This document shows, piece by piece, positions 37,447 through 46,155 of a stretch of 64,000 bases of DNA. The notes under the pieces are model-generated. The model was not told the origin of the DNA. It did not search any database and saw only the letters and a program-made list of their open reading frames with translations. Within the stretch, counting starts at the first letter, position 1. Every line of letters begins with the position of its first letter. Location of the stretch: assembly GCF_003205615.1 (NCBI RefSeq), contig NZ_PYBV01000062.1:29038-93037 (forward strand). Reading direction: 5' to 3'. Both the position numbers and the translations under genes were made by a program. The stretch is from Micromonospora arborensis (GTDB taxonomy: Bacteria > Actinomycetota > Actinomycetes > Mycobacteriales > Micromonosporaceae).

Positions 37447-38892
37447 CTAGGCGCCGGACAGGCTGTGCAGACAGGCCACCAGGCTGCGGGCCTCGACGTT
37501 GACGTAGTAGCTGTGCCGCAGGAGACCGGCGAGCTGGTGCATCGGCATCCAGCGGAAGTCCGGGTGGTCGAACCGGGGGTCGTCGTCCACCTCCACCACC
37601 ATGTAGCGGTTGCGCGCGTGGTAGAAACGGCCGCCCTCCTCGGAAAGCGTGACGTCGTACCGGATCCGCTCCGGCGTGGCGTCGAGCACGGCGTCCAGGA
37701 ACCGGGGCCGGGCGGCCTCGGGCAGCACGTCGTAGTTGCCGGGCACGCACTGCACGGTCGGGGCGAGTTCGGCCACGTCCTTGTACCCGGGCTGGGCGAT
37801 CGCCCGGACCAGCGCGTGCAGCACGCCGTCGATCCGGGTGACCAGGAAGGCGGCGACCCCGACGCCCTGCGGGCGGATCATCGGCTGGCTCCACTCGGCG
37901 ACCTCCCGGCCGCCGGCCTTGACGTGTACGCCGATGACCTCGAAGAACCGTCCGCTCTCGTGGGCGATCGCCGCCGGGTCGCGCTGCCAGCCGGGCAGGT
38001 CGCGCAGCGGCACCGGCCGGGTCAGCACCTCGGTTCGGGTGCGGACGTCGGTGAGCCACGCGAGGATCTGCCGGGTGGTGTGCCGGGCGCCGTGCCCGGC
38101 CCGGAACGAGCGCAGCAGCGCCGCCCGGAAGTCGTCGCCCGGCGGCGTGGCGAGCGGTTCCGCGCCGTCGAACGGCAGGCAGGCCAGGACCGTCCGCGAG
38201 TCCATGTTGATGATGTCGTCGAGGGCGAGCAGTTCGTGCACCTGGCCGATGGTCAGCCAGCAGAACTCGTCGAGTGTCTCGACCTCGTCGGTCACCTCGA
38301 TGACCATGTTGCGGTTGCGCTTCTGGTAGAACCACGACCCCTGCTCGGACTGCCGGACGTCGGCCAGGATGGTGTGCCCGGTCAGGTCGCGGAAGTATTC
38401 GAGGTACGGCACCGGGCGTCCGCGGTGCACGCCCGTGTAGTTGCTGCGGGTCGCCTGGACGGTGGGCGAGAGCTGGAGCCCGTTGCAGTTGCCGGGCTCC
38501 ACCTTCGCCTGCATCAGACAGTGCAGCACGCCGTCGAACTTCTTCACCAGGATGCCGAGGATGCCGACCTCGGGCTGGTCGATGATGGGTTGGCTCCACC
38601 GGGGAACCGGCCCCTCCGGGGACTGGATGTCCAGTCCGTGAACGGAGTAGAACCGGCCGGAGGAGTGCCGCAGGTTCCCGGTGTCCGGGTCGGTGAGCCA
38701 GCCCTGCATGTCGTCGAGCGGGACGCGGTCCACGTCGGTGAACGACCGGTCGCGCAGCGGGGTGAACCAGTCGAAGAACGTGGAGAGCTGAGTGAGTGAG
38801 CTCTCCCGCGAAGTCACCGACTCGGCGATCCGGAGGTGTGCGGTCGACTCGTCCAGGTCCGGCGAGGCCGGGGGAGTGTGGAGAACAGTCAT
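37447..38892 (-). CDS. NDP-hexose 2,3-dehydratase
   Basis: 481 residues of the internally duplicated TylX3/EvaA fold (two halves, about 40-255 and 265-475). Repeated elements are SGRFYSVHGLDI and SGRFFEVIGVHV, WSQPIIDQPEVGILG and WSQPMIRPQGVGVAA, and SPTVQATRSNY and APTVQCVPGNY. It removes the C-2 hydroxyl from NDP-4-keto-6-deoxyglucose, giving the 3,4-diketo 2,6-dideoxy intermediate. The product feeds the adjacent aminotransferase or an aldo/keto reductase. 16 bases separate it from the aminotransferase gene. Confidence 0.95.
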   Translation of the reverse strand: MTVLHTPPASPDLDESTAHLRIAESVTSRESSLTQLSTFFDWFTPLRDRSFTDVDRVPLDDMQGWLTDPDTGNLRHSSGRFYSVHGLDIQSPEGPVPRWSQPIIDQPEVGILGILVKKFDGVLHCLMQAKVEPGNCNGLQLSPTVQATRSNYTGVHRGRPVPYLEYFRDLTGHTILADVRQSEQGSWFYQKRNRNMVIEVTDEVETLDEFCWLTIGQVHELLALDDIINMDSRTVLACLPFDGAEPLATPPGDDFRAALLRSFRAGHGARHTTRQILAWLTDVRTRTEVLTRPVPLRDLPGWQRDPAAIAHESGRFFEVIGVHVKAGGREVAEWSQPMIRPQGVGVAAFLVTRIDGVLHALVRAIAQPGYKDVAELAPTVQCVPGNYDVLPEAARPRFLDAVLDATPERIRYDVTLSEEGGRFYHARNRYMVVEVDDDPRFDHPDFRWMPMHQLAGLLRHSYYVNVEARSLVACLHSLSGA

Positions 38893-38908
38893 GGGAGGGC
38901 TCCTCGTT

Positions 38909-40018
38909 CTACAGCGTGCGCAGGACCTCGCGGACCGCGTCGATGACCTTGTCCTGTACGTCCAGGGACAGCGACGGGTACATGGGCAGGGAGAAGATCC
39001 GGCTGGCCAGGTCCTCGGTCACCGGCAGCGAACCTGTGCCGTAGCCCAGGTGGGCGAAGCCGGTCATGGTGTGCACCGGCCAGGGGTAGCTGATGTTGAG
39101 GTGGATGTCGTACGACTTGAGCCGCTCGATGATCCGGTCGCGTTCGGGGTGCCGCACCACGTAGACGTAGTAGACGTGGTCGTTGCCCTCGGCCAGCGCC
39201 GGCAGTTCGAGTTCGGTGTCGGCCAGGCCCTCGGCGTAGCGCTGGGCGACGGCACGACGGCCGGCCACGTACGTGTCGAGCCGCCGCAGCTTGCGGCGCA
39301 GGATCTCGGCCTGCACCTCGTCCAGGCGGCTGTTGTGGCCGGGGGTCTGCACCACGTAGTAGACCTTCTCCATGCCGTAGTACCGCAGCCGGCGCAGGTT
39401 CTCGGCGACCTCGGCGTCGCTGGTGACGGTGGCGCCGCCGTCGCCGTAGGCGCCGAGCACCTTCGTGGGATAGAAGGAGAACGCGGCGGCGTCGCCCCGG
39501 CTGCCGGCGAGCCGGCCGTGGTGCCGCGCGCCGTGCGACTGGGCGCAGTCCTCGAGGATGCGCAGTCCGTGCTTGGCGGCCAGCGCCTCCAGCGGTGCCA
39601 TGTCCACGCTCTGGCCGTACAGGTGCACCGGCAGCAGCACCGTGGTGCGGTCGGTGATCGCCGCCTCCACCTGGGTCACGTCCATCAGGTAGTCCTCGCG
39701 GCGCACGTCGACGAAGACGGGTGTGGCGCCGGTCCCGTCGATCGCCAGCACCGTGGGGGCGGCCGTGTTGGACACGGTGATGACCTCGTCACCGGGCCGG
39801 ACGCCGAGCGCCTGGAGGCCGAGCTTGATGGCGTTGGTGCCGTTGTCGACGCCGACCGCGTGCGTCACGCCGTGGTAGGCGGCGAACTCCTCCTCGAAAC
39901 CGGAAACGCTCTTGCCGAGTACGAGCTTGCCGGATCGGAACACCTGGTCGACGGCGTCGAGGATGTCGTCCCGCTCGGCCTCGTACTCCGCCCGGTAGTC
40001 CCATACCAATGTGGACAT
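38909..40018 (-). CDS. DegT/DnrJ/EryC1 sugar aminotransferase
   Basis: 369 residues. PLP Lys 186 in FSFYPTKVLGAYGDGG, the Asp-x-x-x-Ser/His group LEDCAQSHGARHHG, the N-terminal DNGTNAIKLGLQALG phosphate site and the C-terminal YPWPVHTMTGF are all present, so it should be an active NDP-ketosugar aminotransferase, not a PLP-dependent dehydratase. Closest in style to TylB/DesV/EvaB enzymes that aminate C-3. With the 2,3-dehydratase and C-methyltransferase this forms a 3-amino-2,3,6-trideoxy pathway. No sugar N-methyltransferase is seen in the window. Confidence 0.94.
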   Translation of the reverse strand: MSTLVWDYRAEYEAERDDILDAVDQVFRSGKLVLGKSVSGFEEEFAAYHGVTHAVGVDNGTNAIKLGLQALGVRPGDEVITVSNTAAPTVLAIDGTGATPVFVDVRREDYLMDVTQVEAAITDRTTVLLPVHLYGQSVDMAPLEALAAKHGLRILEDCAQSHGARHHGRLAGSRGDAAAFSFYPTKVLGAYGDGGATVTSDAEVAENLRRLRYYGMEKVYYVVQTPGHNSRLDEVQAEILRRKLRRLDTYVAGRRAVAQRYAEGLADTELELPALAEGNDHVYYVYVVRHPERDRIIERLKSYDIHLNISYPWPVHTMTGFAHLGYGTGSLPVTEDLASRIFSLPMYPSLSLDVQDKVIDAVREVLRTL

Positions 40019-40053
40019 CTAGTCTCCACCCAATCTCTCTGGCTCTTCTGGTG

Positions 40054-41295
40054 TCAGAACTCAACCGGGCAGCGCGCGATGCTGCGCACCACCGGGGACC
40101 TCATGCGGCGGACGACGTCTCCGCCCTGTCGCAGACCCGGCGCGGCGGCGGCCAGCCGGCGCAGCGCCTCGGCGGCGAGCAGCCCCGCCGGTGCGGCCAC
40201 GAAACCGGCGTTGGTGCCGGGCGACGTCGACAGATGCCCGGCCGGGGGCCGGGTGATGTCGAACCGATCGGGGTCGGTGAACACCGACGGGTCCCGGTTC
40301 GCGCCGTCGACGAGCACCACGACCTGATCACCCTTCGGCACCGCCTGGCCGCCCAGCTCCACCGGCGCGGCGGCGATACGGCTCTCGATCCGAATCGGCG
40401 GCTCGAAGCGCAGCGTCTCCTCCACCGCCGCCTCGGCGCGGCCCGGGTCGGCGCACAGGGCCCGCCACTGCTCCGGGTGGGCCAGCAGGGACAGCACCGC
40501 CGAGCAGATCAGGTTGGGTACGACTTCGGCACCGGCGACCGCGATCAGCAGGTGCGCGGCGACCGCGTCGGCCGGCTCGGCGGCGCGTTCCTTCACCAGC
40601 TCGGAGAGCAGGGCGTGCAGGGCGTCGTACGAGGCGACGAGCCGCCGGGTCATGTCCAGCGTGGGCGGGCAGAGGTGGGCGTCCAGGGCGTACCCGGCGG
40701 TGGCGCAGGCGGCGGCGAACTCGTCGCGGCGGTCGCCTGGCACTCCGAGCAGGTCGGCCAGCACGGTCAGGGTGACCGGCCGGGCGAACGAGGTCATCAG
40801 GTCGAACGGCCCGGCGGCCGGCAGCGCGGCGGCGAACGCCGCACCGGCGGCGTCGAGGTGGGCACGCACCACGTCCGGGCCGATCAGCGGCGCGGCCACC
40901 GCGGCCAGCCGCGCCCGGTCGGCGCGTTCGGCGCTCAGCAGGCCGCCGTCGACCGAGAGCACGTACTTGAGGCTGGTGCGCGAGTCGATGGAGAACACCC
41001 GTTTGCGCCGTCGCTCGGCGGCCGCGTCCCGCATTACCAGCGACGGGTGGGCGAGCGCCGCGGCGCCTGTCGCGTGGTCGGCGGTCACCCACACGTCGGG
41101 TTCGCTCTGCCGCAGCGCCGGTGCGCCGCGCAGGGCCGGGAACAGCCGGTGCGGGTCGATGCCCTGGGAACGCAGGATCAGCGCGTACGGGTCGCCGCGG
41201 TTGCCGCGCATCCACTGGATGCCGCGGGCGGCGAGCAGGTGCCGGGCCAGGTCGCTCTCGGTGACCTGACGGGGATCGATCTGGTGCTTGGTCAT
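40054..41295 (-). CDS. P450-derived glycosyltransferase helper protein (EryCII/DesVIII-like)
   Basis: 413 residues with cytochrome P450 architecture, including the ExxR-like VEETLRFEPPIRIESRIAA and the VLVDGANRDPSVFTDPDRFD stretch. Two catalytic elements are missing. Where the haem loop F-x-x-G-x-H-x-C-x-G should be, the sequence is STSPGTNAGFVAAPAG without any cysteine, and the I-helix reads AVAGAEVVPNL without the acid-Thr pair. This is the hallmark of the helper proteins that activate EryCIII-type glycosyltransferases. Six such transferases are present and this is the only helper seen. Four bases after the aldo/keto reductase start region ends, it is in one operon with it. Confidence 0.88.
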   Translation of the reverse strand: MTKHQIDPRQVTESDLARHLLAARGIQWMRGNRGDPYALILRSQGIDPHRLFPALRGAPALRQSEPDVWVTADHATGAAALAHPSLVMRDAAAERRRKRVFSIDSRTSLKYVLSVDGGLLSAERADRARLAAVAAPLIGPDVVRAHLDAAGAAFAAALPAAGPFDLMTSFARPVTLTVLADLLGVPGDRRDEFAAACATAGYALDAHLCPPTLDMTRRLVASYDALHALLSELVKERAAEPADAVAAHLLIAVAGAEVVPNLICSAVLSLLAHPEQWRALCADPGRAEAAVEETLRFEPPIRIESRIAAAPVELGGQAVPKGDQVVVLVDGANRDPSVFTDPDRFDITRPPAGHLSTSPGTNAGFVAAPAGLLAAEALRRLAAAAPGLRQGGDVVRRMRSPVVRSIARCPVEF

Positions 41296-41299
41296 CGGG

Positions 41300-42274
41300 T
41301 CACCACGCCTGGGGGATCTGGCTGACCGGGGGCGGGAACAGGCGGTCCAGCTCGGTCAGCGTGGCGGAGTCCGGTTCGAGTTTCAGCGCGTGGATGGCCG
41401 AGTCCAGGTGCGCCATGGTGCGTGGTCCGATCACCACGCCGGTCACGCCGGGCCGCTGCAACAGCCACGCCTGCGCGAGTTCGGCCGGGTCGACGCCGAG
41501 CCCGGCGCACAGGTCCTCGTACGCCTCGACCTCCGGCCGGCGGGTCTCGATCGCCACCATGGCGCGGCCCTGGGCGGTCTTGACCGCGGTGCCGTCGGCG
41601 AGCTTGCGCAGCCCGCCGCCGAGCAGGCCGCCGTGCAGTGGCGAACACGCCAGAACGGCGGTGTCGTAGGCCTGCGCGGCAGGGATCAGTTCCAGTTCGG
41701 GTTGTCGGCTGAGCAGGTTGTAGAGGCACTGCTCGGAGACCAGGCCGAGGTGGTTGCGCAGGCGGGCCTTCTCCTGCCCGGCGACCAGGCTCCAGCCGGT
41801 GAAGTTCGACGAACCGACGTATCGGATCTTGCCCTGCTGGGTGAGCAGCTCCATCGCCTGCCACACCTCCTCCCAGGAGGCGGTGGGGTCGGCGTGGTGC
41901 ATCTGGTAGACGTCGATGTAATCGGTGCGCAGCCGGCGCAGCGAGTCCTCGCACGCGGCGATGATGTGCCGCATGGACAGCCCGCGGTCGTTGGGCCAGT
42001 CGCTCATCGAGTTGCAGACCTTGCTGCCGAGCACGACCTTCTCGCGCCGGCCGCCGCCCTGGGCGAACCAGTCGCCGATGATCTCCTCGGTCAGCCCGCG
42101 GTGGACCTGCCACCCGTAGTGGTTGGCGGTGTCGAAGAAGTTGATGCCGTGTTCCAGAGCGGCGTCCATGAGTGCGTACGACTCGTCGACGGTCGTGCGT
42201 ACGCCCCAGTTCAGCGTGCCCAGGCACATCGGGCTCACCCGCAACGCCGTGCGGCCCAGCCTCACGTAGTCCAT
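41300..42274 (-). CDS. Aldo/keto reductase (NDP-hexose reductase, TylCII/EryBII-like)
   Basis: 324 residues from ATG 42274 (MDYVRLGRTALRVSPMCLGT). The AKR tetrad is present: Asp and Tyr in the AALEHGINFFDTANHYG region, Lys in KVVLGSKVCN and His in YIDVYQMHHADP. NADPH-side elements PGVTGVVIGPRTMAHLDSAI close the barrel. In deoxysugar operons this class reduces the 2,3-enone or 3-keto intermediate produced after 2,3-dehydratase action. First gene of the second leftward block; it is divergent from the FAD monooxygenase gene over a 235-base promoter region. Confidence 0.9.
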   Translation of the reverse strand: MDYVRLGRTALRVSPMCLGTLNWGVRTTVDESYALMDAALEHGINFFDTANHYGWQVHRGLTEEIIGDWFAQGGGRREKVVLGSKVCNSMSDWPNDRGLSMRHIIAACEDSLRRLRTDYIDVYQMHHADPTASWEEVWQAMELLTQQGKIRYVGSSNFTGWSLVAGQEKARLRNHLGLVSEQCLYNLLSRQPELELIPAAQAYDTAVLACSPLHGGLLGGGLRKLADGTAVKTAQGRAMVAIETRRPEVEAYEDLCAGLGVDPAELAQAWLLQRPGVTGVVIGPRTMAHLDSAIHALKLEPDSATLTELDRLFPPPVSQIPQAW

Positions 42275-42509
42275 CCCACACACCTCTGGTCGTCGGAATT
42301 TGGGTCCCGCCGCTCGATCACAGCGCCATCTGTCTACGGCCGCCCATCCCCCTACCGTCAACCCTTATCAATTCCGCCGAAGCATTCGGGGCCGATCGGG
42401 GCTGTGCCGGCCACGGCCGGCGGACACACTGTCGATCGCGGCCCCAGCTGACCAATGGGCTGCTCACCAGGCACGTTCGAGCACGATCGCATCGCGGGAC
42501 GGAGAAGAA
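42275..42509. promoter_or_regulatory. Divergent promoter region of the two sugar/PKS blocks
   Basis: 235 bases between divergent starts (aldo/keto reductase leftward, FAD monooxygenase rightward), so it must hold at least two promoters. It contains an AT-richer patch (cccttatcaattccg, about 42362-42376) and a clear ribosome site (ggagaag) before 42510. No SARP-type direct repeats could be assigned by eye. Confidence 0.55.
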
Positions 42510-43715
42510 ATGACCACTGCACTGATCATTGGTGGCGGGGTCGCGGGCCCGGTCAGCGCGCTTTCCCTACAACGGGCCGGTATCCAGTCCGTGGTTTACG
42601 AGGCCTACGACCGGACCGCCGACGGAATCGGCGCGAATCTCGTTCTCGCGGTCAACGGATATCGCGCACTGCTCGAATTGGGAGTCGGCCATCTGACCGC
42701 CGGCTTCGACATTCCGCGTTACCGCTACTTCCTCGGCAACGGCAGGGTCCTGGCCGGCGTCCGCAACGGCAATCCGCTGCCGGACGGCACCGTCGCCCGT
42801 GCCATCACCCGGTCGGACCTCTACACCGCGCTGCGGGACGAGGCGATCAACAAGGGCATCCAGATGGAGTTCGGTAAACGTCTGGTGGACGCCGAGGTCA
42901 CCGGCGACGGCGTGGTGGCGTACTTCGCCGACGGCACCGAGGCCCGTGGCGACCTGCTGATCGGCGCCGACGGCGCGCACTCCGCGGTGCGCCGGATCAT
43001 CGATCCGAACGCCCCCGCGCTCCGGTACGGCGGCATGGTGACCAGCAGCGGGTACGCCCGTGGCGTCGACGTGCCGGGCGAGCGGGGCACCGAGTTCATG
43101 TACCTCGGCAAGCGCGCCTTCTTCTCCTACATCCACGACGACCAGGGCGACATCTGGTGGTACGTCTCGCCGAGCTGGCCGGACGAGCCCACCCAGGCCG
43201 AGCTGGCCGCGATCACGCCGCAGCAGTGGCGGGCGCGCCTGTTGCGCATGTTCGAGAAGGACGACAGCCCGGCTGTCAAGATCATCAACGCGACCGACGA
43301 GATCACCCCGCCGCGACCGATCTACGACCTGCCCCACGTACCCCGGTGGTGCAACGAGCGGATGGTCGTCGTCGGCGACGCGTGCCACGCGGTGTCGCCG
43401 TCCGGCGGGCAGGGCGTCTCACTGTCCATCGAGGACGCCGTGCAGTTGGGCCGCTGCCTGCGGGACGTCACCGACATCCCACGGGCGCTCGCCCACTACG
43501 AGGAGATCCGTCGCCCCCGGGTGGAAAAGGTCGTCCACTTCGGTCGATCGGCGAGCAAGTCGATCGCGGTTCACGGGCAGGGCCGGCGCGTCGCCCGGGA
43601 CCTGTTCCTGCCGATCGCCTTCAACCAGAAGGCCGCGGAGAAGGACCTGGAGAACATGTCCTGGCTCTACGACCACACGATCGATTGGGACGCACCGGTC
43701 GCCGTGGGCGTCTGA
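42510..43715 (+). CDS. FAD-dependent monooxygenase (PHBH-like)
   Basis: 401 residues from ATG 42510. The Rossmann FAD motif ALIIGGGVAGPVSALSLQRA is at the N-terminus, with the DG motif LLIGADGAHSAVRRI at about 160 and the FAD-ribose motif VVVGDACHAVSPSGGQGVSL near 300, so a complete class A flavoprotein. It would use NAD(P)H and O2. Substrate unknown: it could hydroxylate or epoxidise the polyketide, or act on a sugar. Some relatives in polyketide clusters have become oxidative cyclases. It leads the rightward operon, followed 31 bases later by a glycosyltransferase. Confidence 0.9.
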   Translation: MTTALIIGGGVAGPVSALSLQRAGIQSVVYEAYDRTADGIGANLVLAVNGYRALLELGVGHLTAGFDIPRYRYFLGNGRVLAGVRNGNPLPDGTVARAITRSDLYTALRDEAINKGIQMEFGKRLVDAEVTGDGVVAYFADGTEARGDLLIGADGAHSAVRRIIDPNAPALRYGGMVTSSGYARGVDVPGERGTEFMYLGKRAFFSYIHDDQGDIWWYVSPSWPDEPTQAELAAITPQQWRARLLRMFEKDDSPAVKIINATDEITPPRPIYDLPHVPRWCNERMVVVGDACHAVSPSGGQGVSLSIEDAVQLGRCLRDVTDIPRALAHYEEIRRPRVEKVVHFGRSASKSIAVHGQGRRVARDLFLPIAFNQKAAEKDLENMSWLYDHTIDWDAPVAVGV

Positions 43716-43746
43716 GTCGGACCTCCGGGTCCAGGGAGTACAGCCG

Positions 43747-45096
43747 ATGCGAGTCATGTTCGCGGTCTATGCCGCCAAGACGCACTTCTACAACATGGTG
43801 CCGCTGGCGTGGGCTCTGCGGGCGGCCGGCCACGACGTCGTGGTCGCCACCCAGCCCGAGATCGCGGATGCGGTCACCCGCACCGGACTGACCGTGGCCG
43901 CCGTGGGCGACGAGCACGAGGAGGTCGAGCCCGCCGAGGCCTCCGCCCGCGGCGACCACGTGACCAGCGCCGGCACCTGGCAGAGCATCAACGCCGGGAT
44001 GACCGAGACCCGGCCCGAGGCACTCACCTGGGAGTACGTGCTGGGTGCGTTCACCGTCGGGTGCTCGCTGCACTACGAGCACCTCACCGGCGGGCGGACC
44101 ATGCTTGACGGGCTCGTCGAGTTCGCCCGGCACTGGCAGCCGGATCTGGTCGTCTGGGACGCGCTCAGCTACGCCGGGCCGATCGCCGCCGAGGTGACTG
44201 GTGCCGCGCACGCCCGGATGCTGTTCGGCCTGGACTACATCGGCAACATGTACCAGCACTACACCGGCCTGTTGGACGCCCAGCCGGCGGACCGGCGCGA
44301 CGACCCGGTCACCGACTGGCTCACCAGCCGGGTCACCCGGTACGGCGCGGAGTTCCGGCCCGGCTCGTCGCGGGAGCTGATGACCGGGCAGTGGACCATC
44401 GACCCCACCCCGTCCTGGATGCGGTTCCCGGTCGAGCTGCCCTACCTGCCGATGCGGTACGTGCCCTACAACGGCCCGACCACCGTGCCCGGCTGGATCA
44501 ACGAACGGGACGGCCGGCGCCGGGTGTGTCTCACCCTCGGCGTCACCGCCCGGGAGAACCTCGGCGGCGACCTCTTCCCGATCGACGAGATCGTGGACGC
44601 GGTCGCCGGCCTAGACGTCGAACTGATCGCCACCCTGGACGCACAGCAGCGTCAGGCGTGCGGCGACCTGCCCGCGAACGTCCGGGTGGTCGACTTCGTG
44701 CCGCTCAACGAGCTGCTGCCGACCTGCGACGTGATCATCCACCACGGCGGGTTCGGCACGCTGGGCAACGCGATCGTGCACGGGGTCCGCAACCTGATCG
44801 TGCCCGGCCGGTACTGGGACGAGATCGGCTTCGGCGAGCTGCTGGAGAGCCGCAGCGCCGGGTTGTACGTCGACCCGTACCGGCTCTCCGGCGACGCGCT
44901 CAAGAGCCGGCTGCCGGTCGAGGAACTGCGCGACCAGGTGATCCGGCTGCTGGACGACACGGCCTTCGCGGCCGGCGCCCGGACCCTGCGGGACGAGGCG
45001 CTCGCCACGCCCAGCCCGCACGACATCGTCGGTGAGCTGGAACGGCTCACCGCCCGGCACCACCGGCGTCAGCTCGCCGGCACCGCGCGCACCTAG
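43747..45096 (+). CDS. Activator-dependent-type glycosyltransferase
   Basis: 449 residues from ATG 43747 (MRVMFAVYAAKTHFYNMVPL) with ribosome site gggag. Donor motif DVIIHHGGFGTLGNAIVHGV; the shared MTGQWTIDPTPSWMRFPV block makes it a paralogue of the three-gene array at 29223-33089, though on the opposite strand. Its donor-side loop LIVPGRYWDEIGFGE differs from the PAPWWDERDLG of the others, suggesting a different sugar or acceptor. Confidence 0.93.
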   Translation: MRVMFAVYAAKTHFYNMVPLAWALRAAGHDVVVATQPEIADAVTRTGLTVAAVGDEHEEVEPAEASARGDHVTSAGTWQSINAGMTETRPEALTWEYVLGAFTVGCSLHYEHLTGGRTMLDGLVEFARHWQPDLVVWDALSYAGPIAAEVTGAAHARMLFGLDYIGNMYQHYTGLLDAQPADRRDDPVTDWLTSRVTRYGAEFRPGSSRELMTGQWTIDPTPSWMRFPVELPYLPMRYVPYNGPTTVPGWINERDGRRRVCLTLGVTARENLGGDLFPIDEIVDAVAGLDVELIATLDAQQRQACGDLPANVRVVDFVPLNELLPTCDVIIHHGGFGTLGNAIVHGVRNLIVPGRYWDEIGFGELLESRSAGLYVDPYRLSGDALKSRLPVEELRDQVIRLLDDTAFAAGARTLRDEALATPSPHDIVGELERLTARHHRRQLAGTART

Positions 45097-45139
45097 GTCG
45101 AGCGACCGGCGCCCCCGCCGGCTGACGGAGAGGAAGACC

Positions 45140-46123
45140 GTGTCACAAGATCACTGGTCCGGGAAGAATATCGTGGTCACCGGTGGACTCGGGCTCATCG
45201 GCTCACACTTCGCCGAGCAACTGGTCAACGCCGGCGCGCACGTGATCCTCCCGTACCGCCGGGACAACCGCCGGGTGCTGCGCCAGCTGTCCGGCGGCAA
45301 CCTGCGTCCGGTACAGGCGGATCTGCGCGACGACCGCGACCTGGAGAGGTTGTTCACCGACCCGGCCGCACCGGTCGACGCGATCATCCACTGCGCGGTG
45401 GTCTCCGGGACGATGAGCGTGCGGCTGAACCAGCCGGCGCACATCCTGGACGCCAACCTGCGCACGGTCGGCAACGTGCTGGAGTCGGCCCGCCGGCACG
45501 ACGTGCCGGACGTGGTGCTGCTCAGCTCCAGCGACATCTACCTCGACCCGGGAAGCGACCCGATCCGCGAGGACGACGACTTCCGCAAGGGGATGGGCTG
45601 GTCGATCGACGGCTACTACCTGTCGAAGAACTTCGCCGAGATGATGGCCGAGGCGTACCGGGCCGAGTACGGCATCAACGTCTTCCTGCCCCGGCTCACG
45701 AGCGTGTACGGCCCGCGCGACAACTTCGAACCGGACACCGACCGGGTGGTCCCCACCATGGTCCGCAAGGTGCTCGCCGGCCAGGACATCGAGATCTGGG
45801 GCGACGGCAGCCAGACCCGCACCTACATGTACGCCGCCGACCTGGTGCGCGCCACGCTCGCGATGGTCGAGGCGAACAAGTACCCGACGCTCAACATCGG
45901 CACCACCGAGACCGTGTCGGTGCTCCAGCTCGCCCGGATGATCTGCGCGGCGCTGGAGGTGCCCGAACGCATCCGCATCGACCTCTCCAAGTCGGGCGGT
46001 CGGCCCAGCCGCAACCTCGACATCACCGGCCTCGGCGAGATCATCGACTTCACGCCGCGATCGCTCGAGCAGGGGCTGAAAGAGACCGTCGCCTGGTACC
46101 GCGACGTGTACCAGACCCTCTGA
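45140..46123 (+). CDS. NAD-dependent sugar epimerase/dehydratase (possible 4-ketoreductase)
   Basis: 327 residues from a GTG at 45140 with ribosome site ggagaggaag. Extended SDR: cofactor motif VVTGGLGLIGSHFAEQL, Ser in LLSSSDIYLD, and Tyr/Lys in GYYLSKNFAEMM. The C-terminal half carries GDGSQTRTYMYAADLVRATL, typical of NDP-sugar enzymes. It could be the 4-ketoreductase finishing a deoxysugar or a C-5/C-4 epimerising reductase; the sequence alone does not settle this. It sits between two glycosyltransferase genes. Confidence 0.88.
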   Translation: MSQDHWSGKNIVVTGGLGLIGSHFAEQLVNAGAHVILPYRRDNRRVLRQLSGGNLRPVQADLRDDRDLERLFTDPAAPVDAIIHCAVVSGTMSVRLNQPAHILDANLRTVGNVLESARRHDVPDVVLLSSSDIYLDPGSDPIREDDDFRKGMGWSIDGYYLSKNFAEMMAEAYRAEYGINVFLPRLTSVYGPRDNFEPDTDRVVPTMVRKVLAGQDIEIWGDGSQTRTYMYAADLVRATLAMVEANKYPTLNIGTTETVSVLQLARMICAALEVPERIRIDLSKSGGRPSRNLDITGLGEIIDFTPRSLEQGLKETVAWYRDVYQTL

Positions 46124-46155
46124 CCCCCTCAACCACCCCCGATCCGGGAGAACTC

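Noticed and set aside
40054..41295. A working cytochrome P450 oxidase
   Set aside because: No haem-ligating cysteine and no I-helix acid/Thr pair; it fits the non-catalytic helper group instead.
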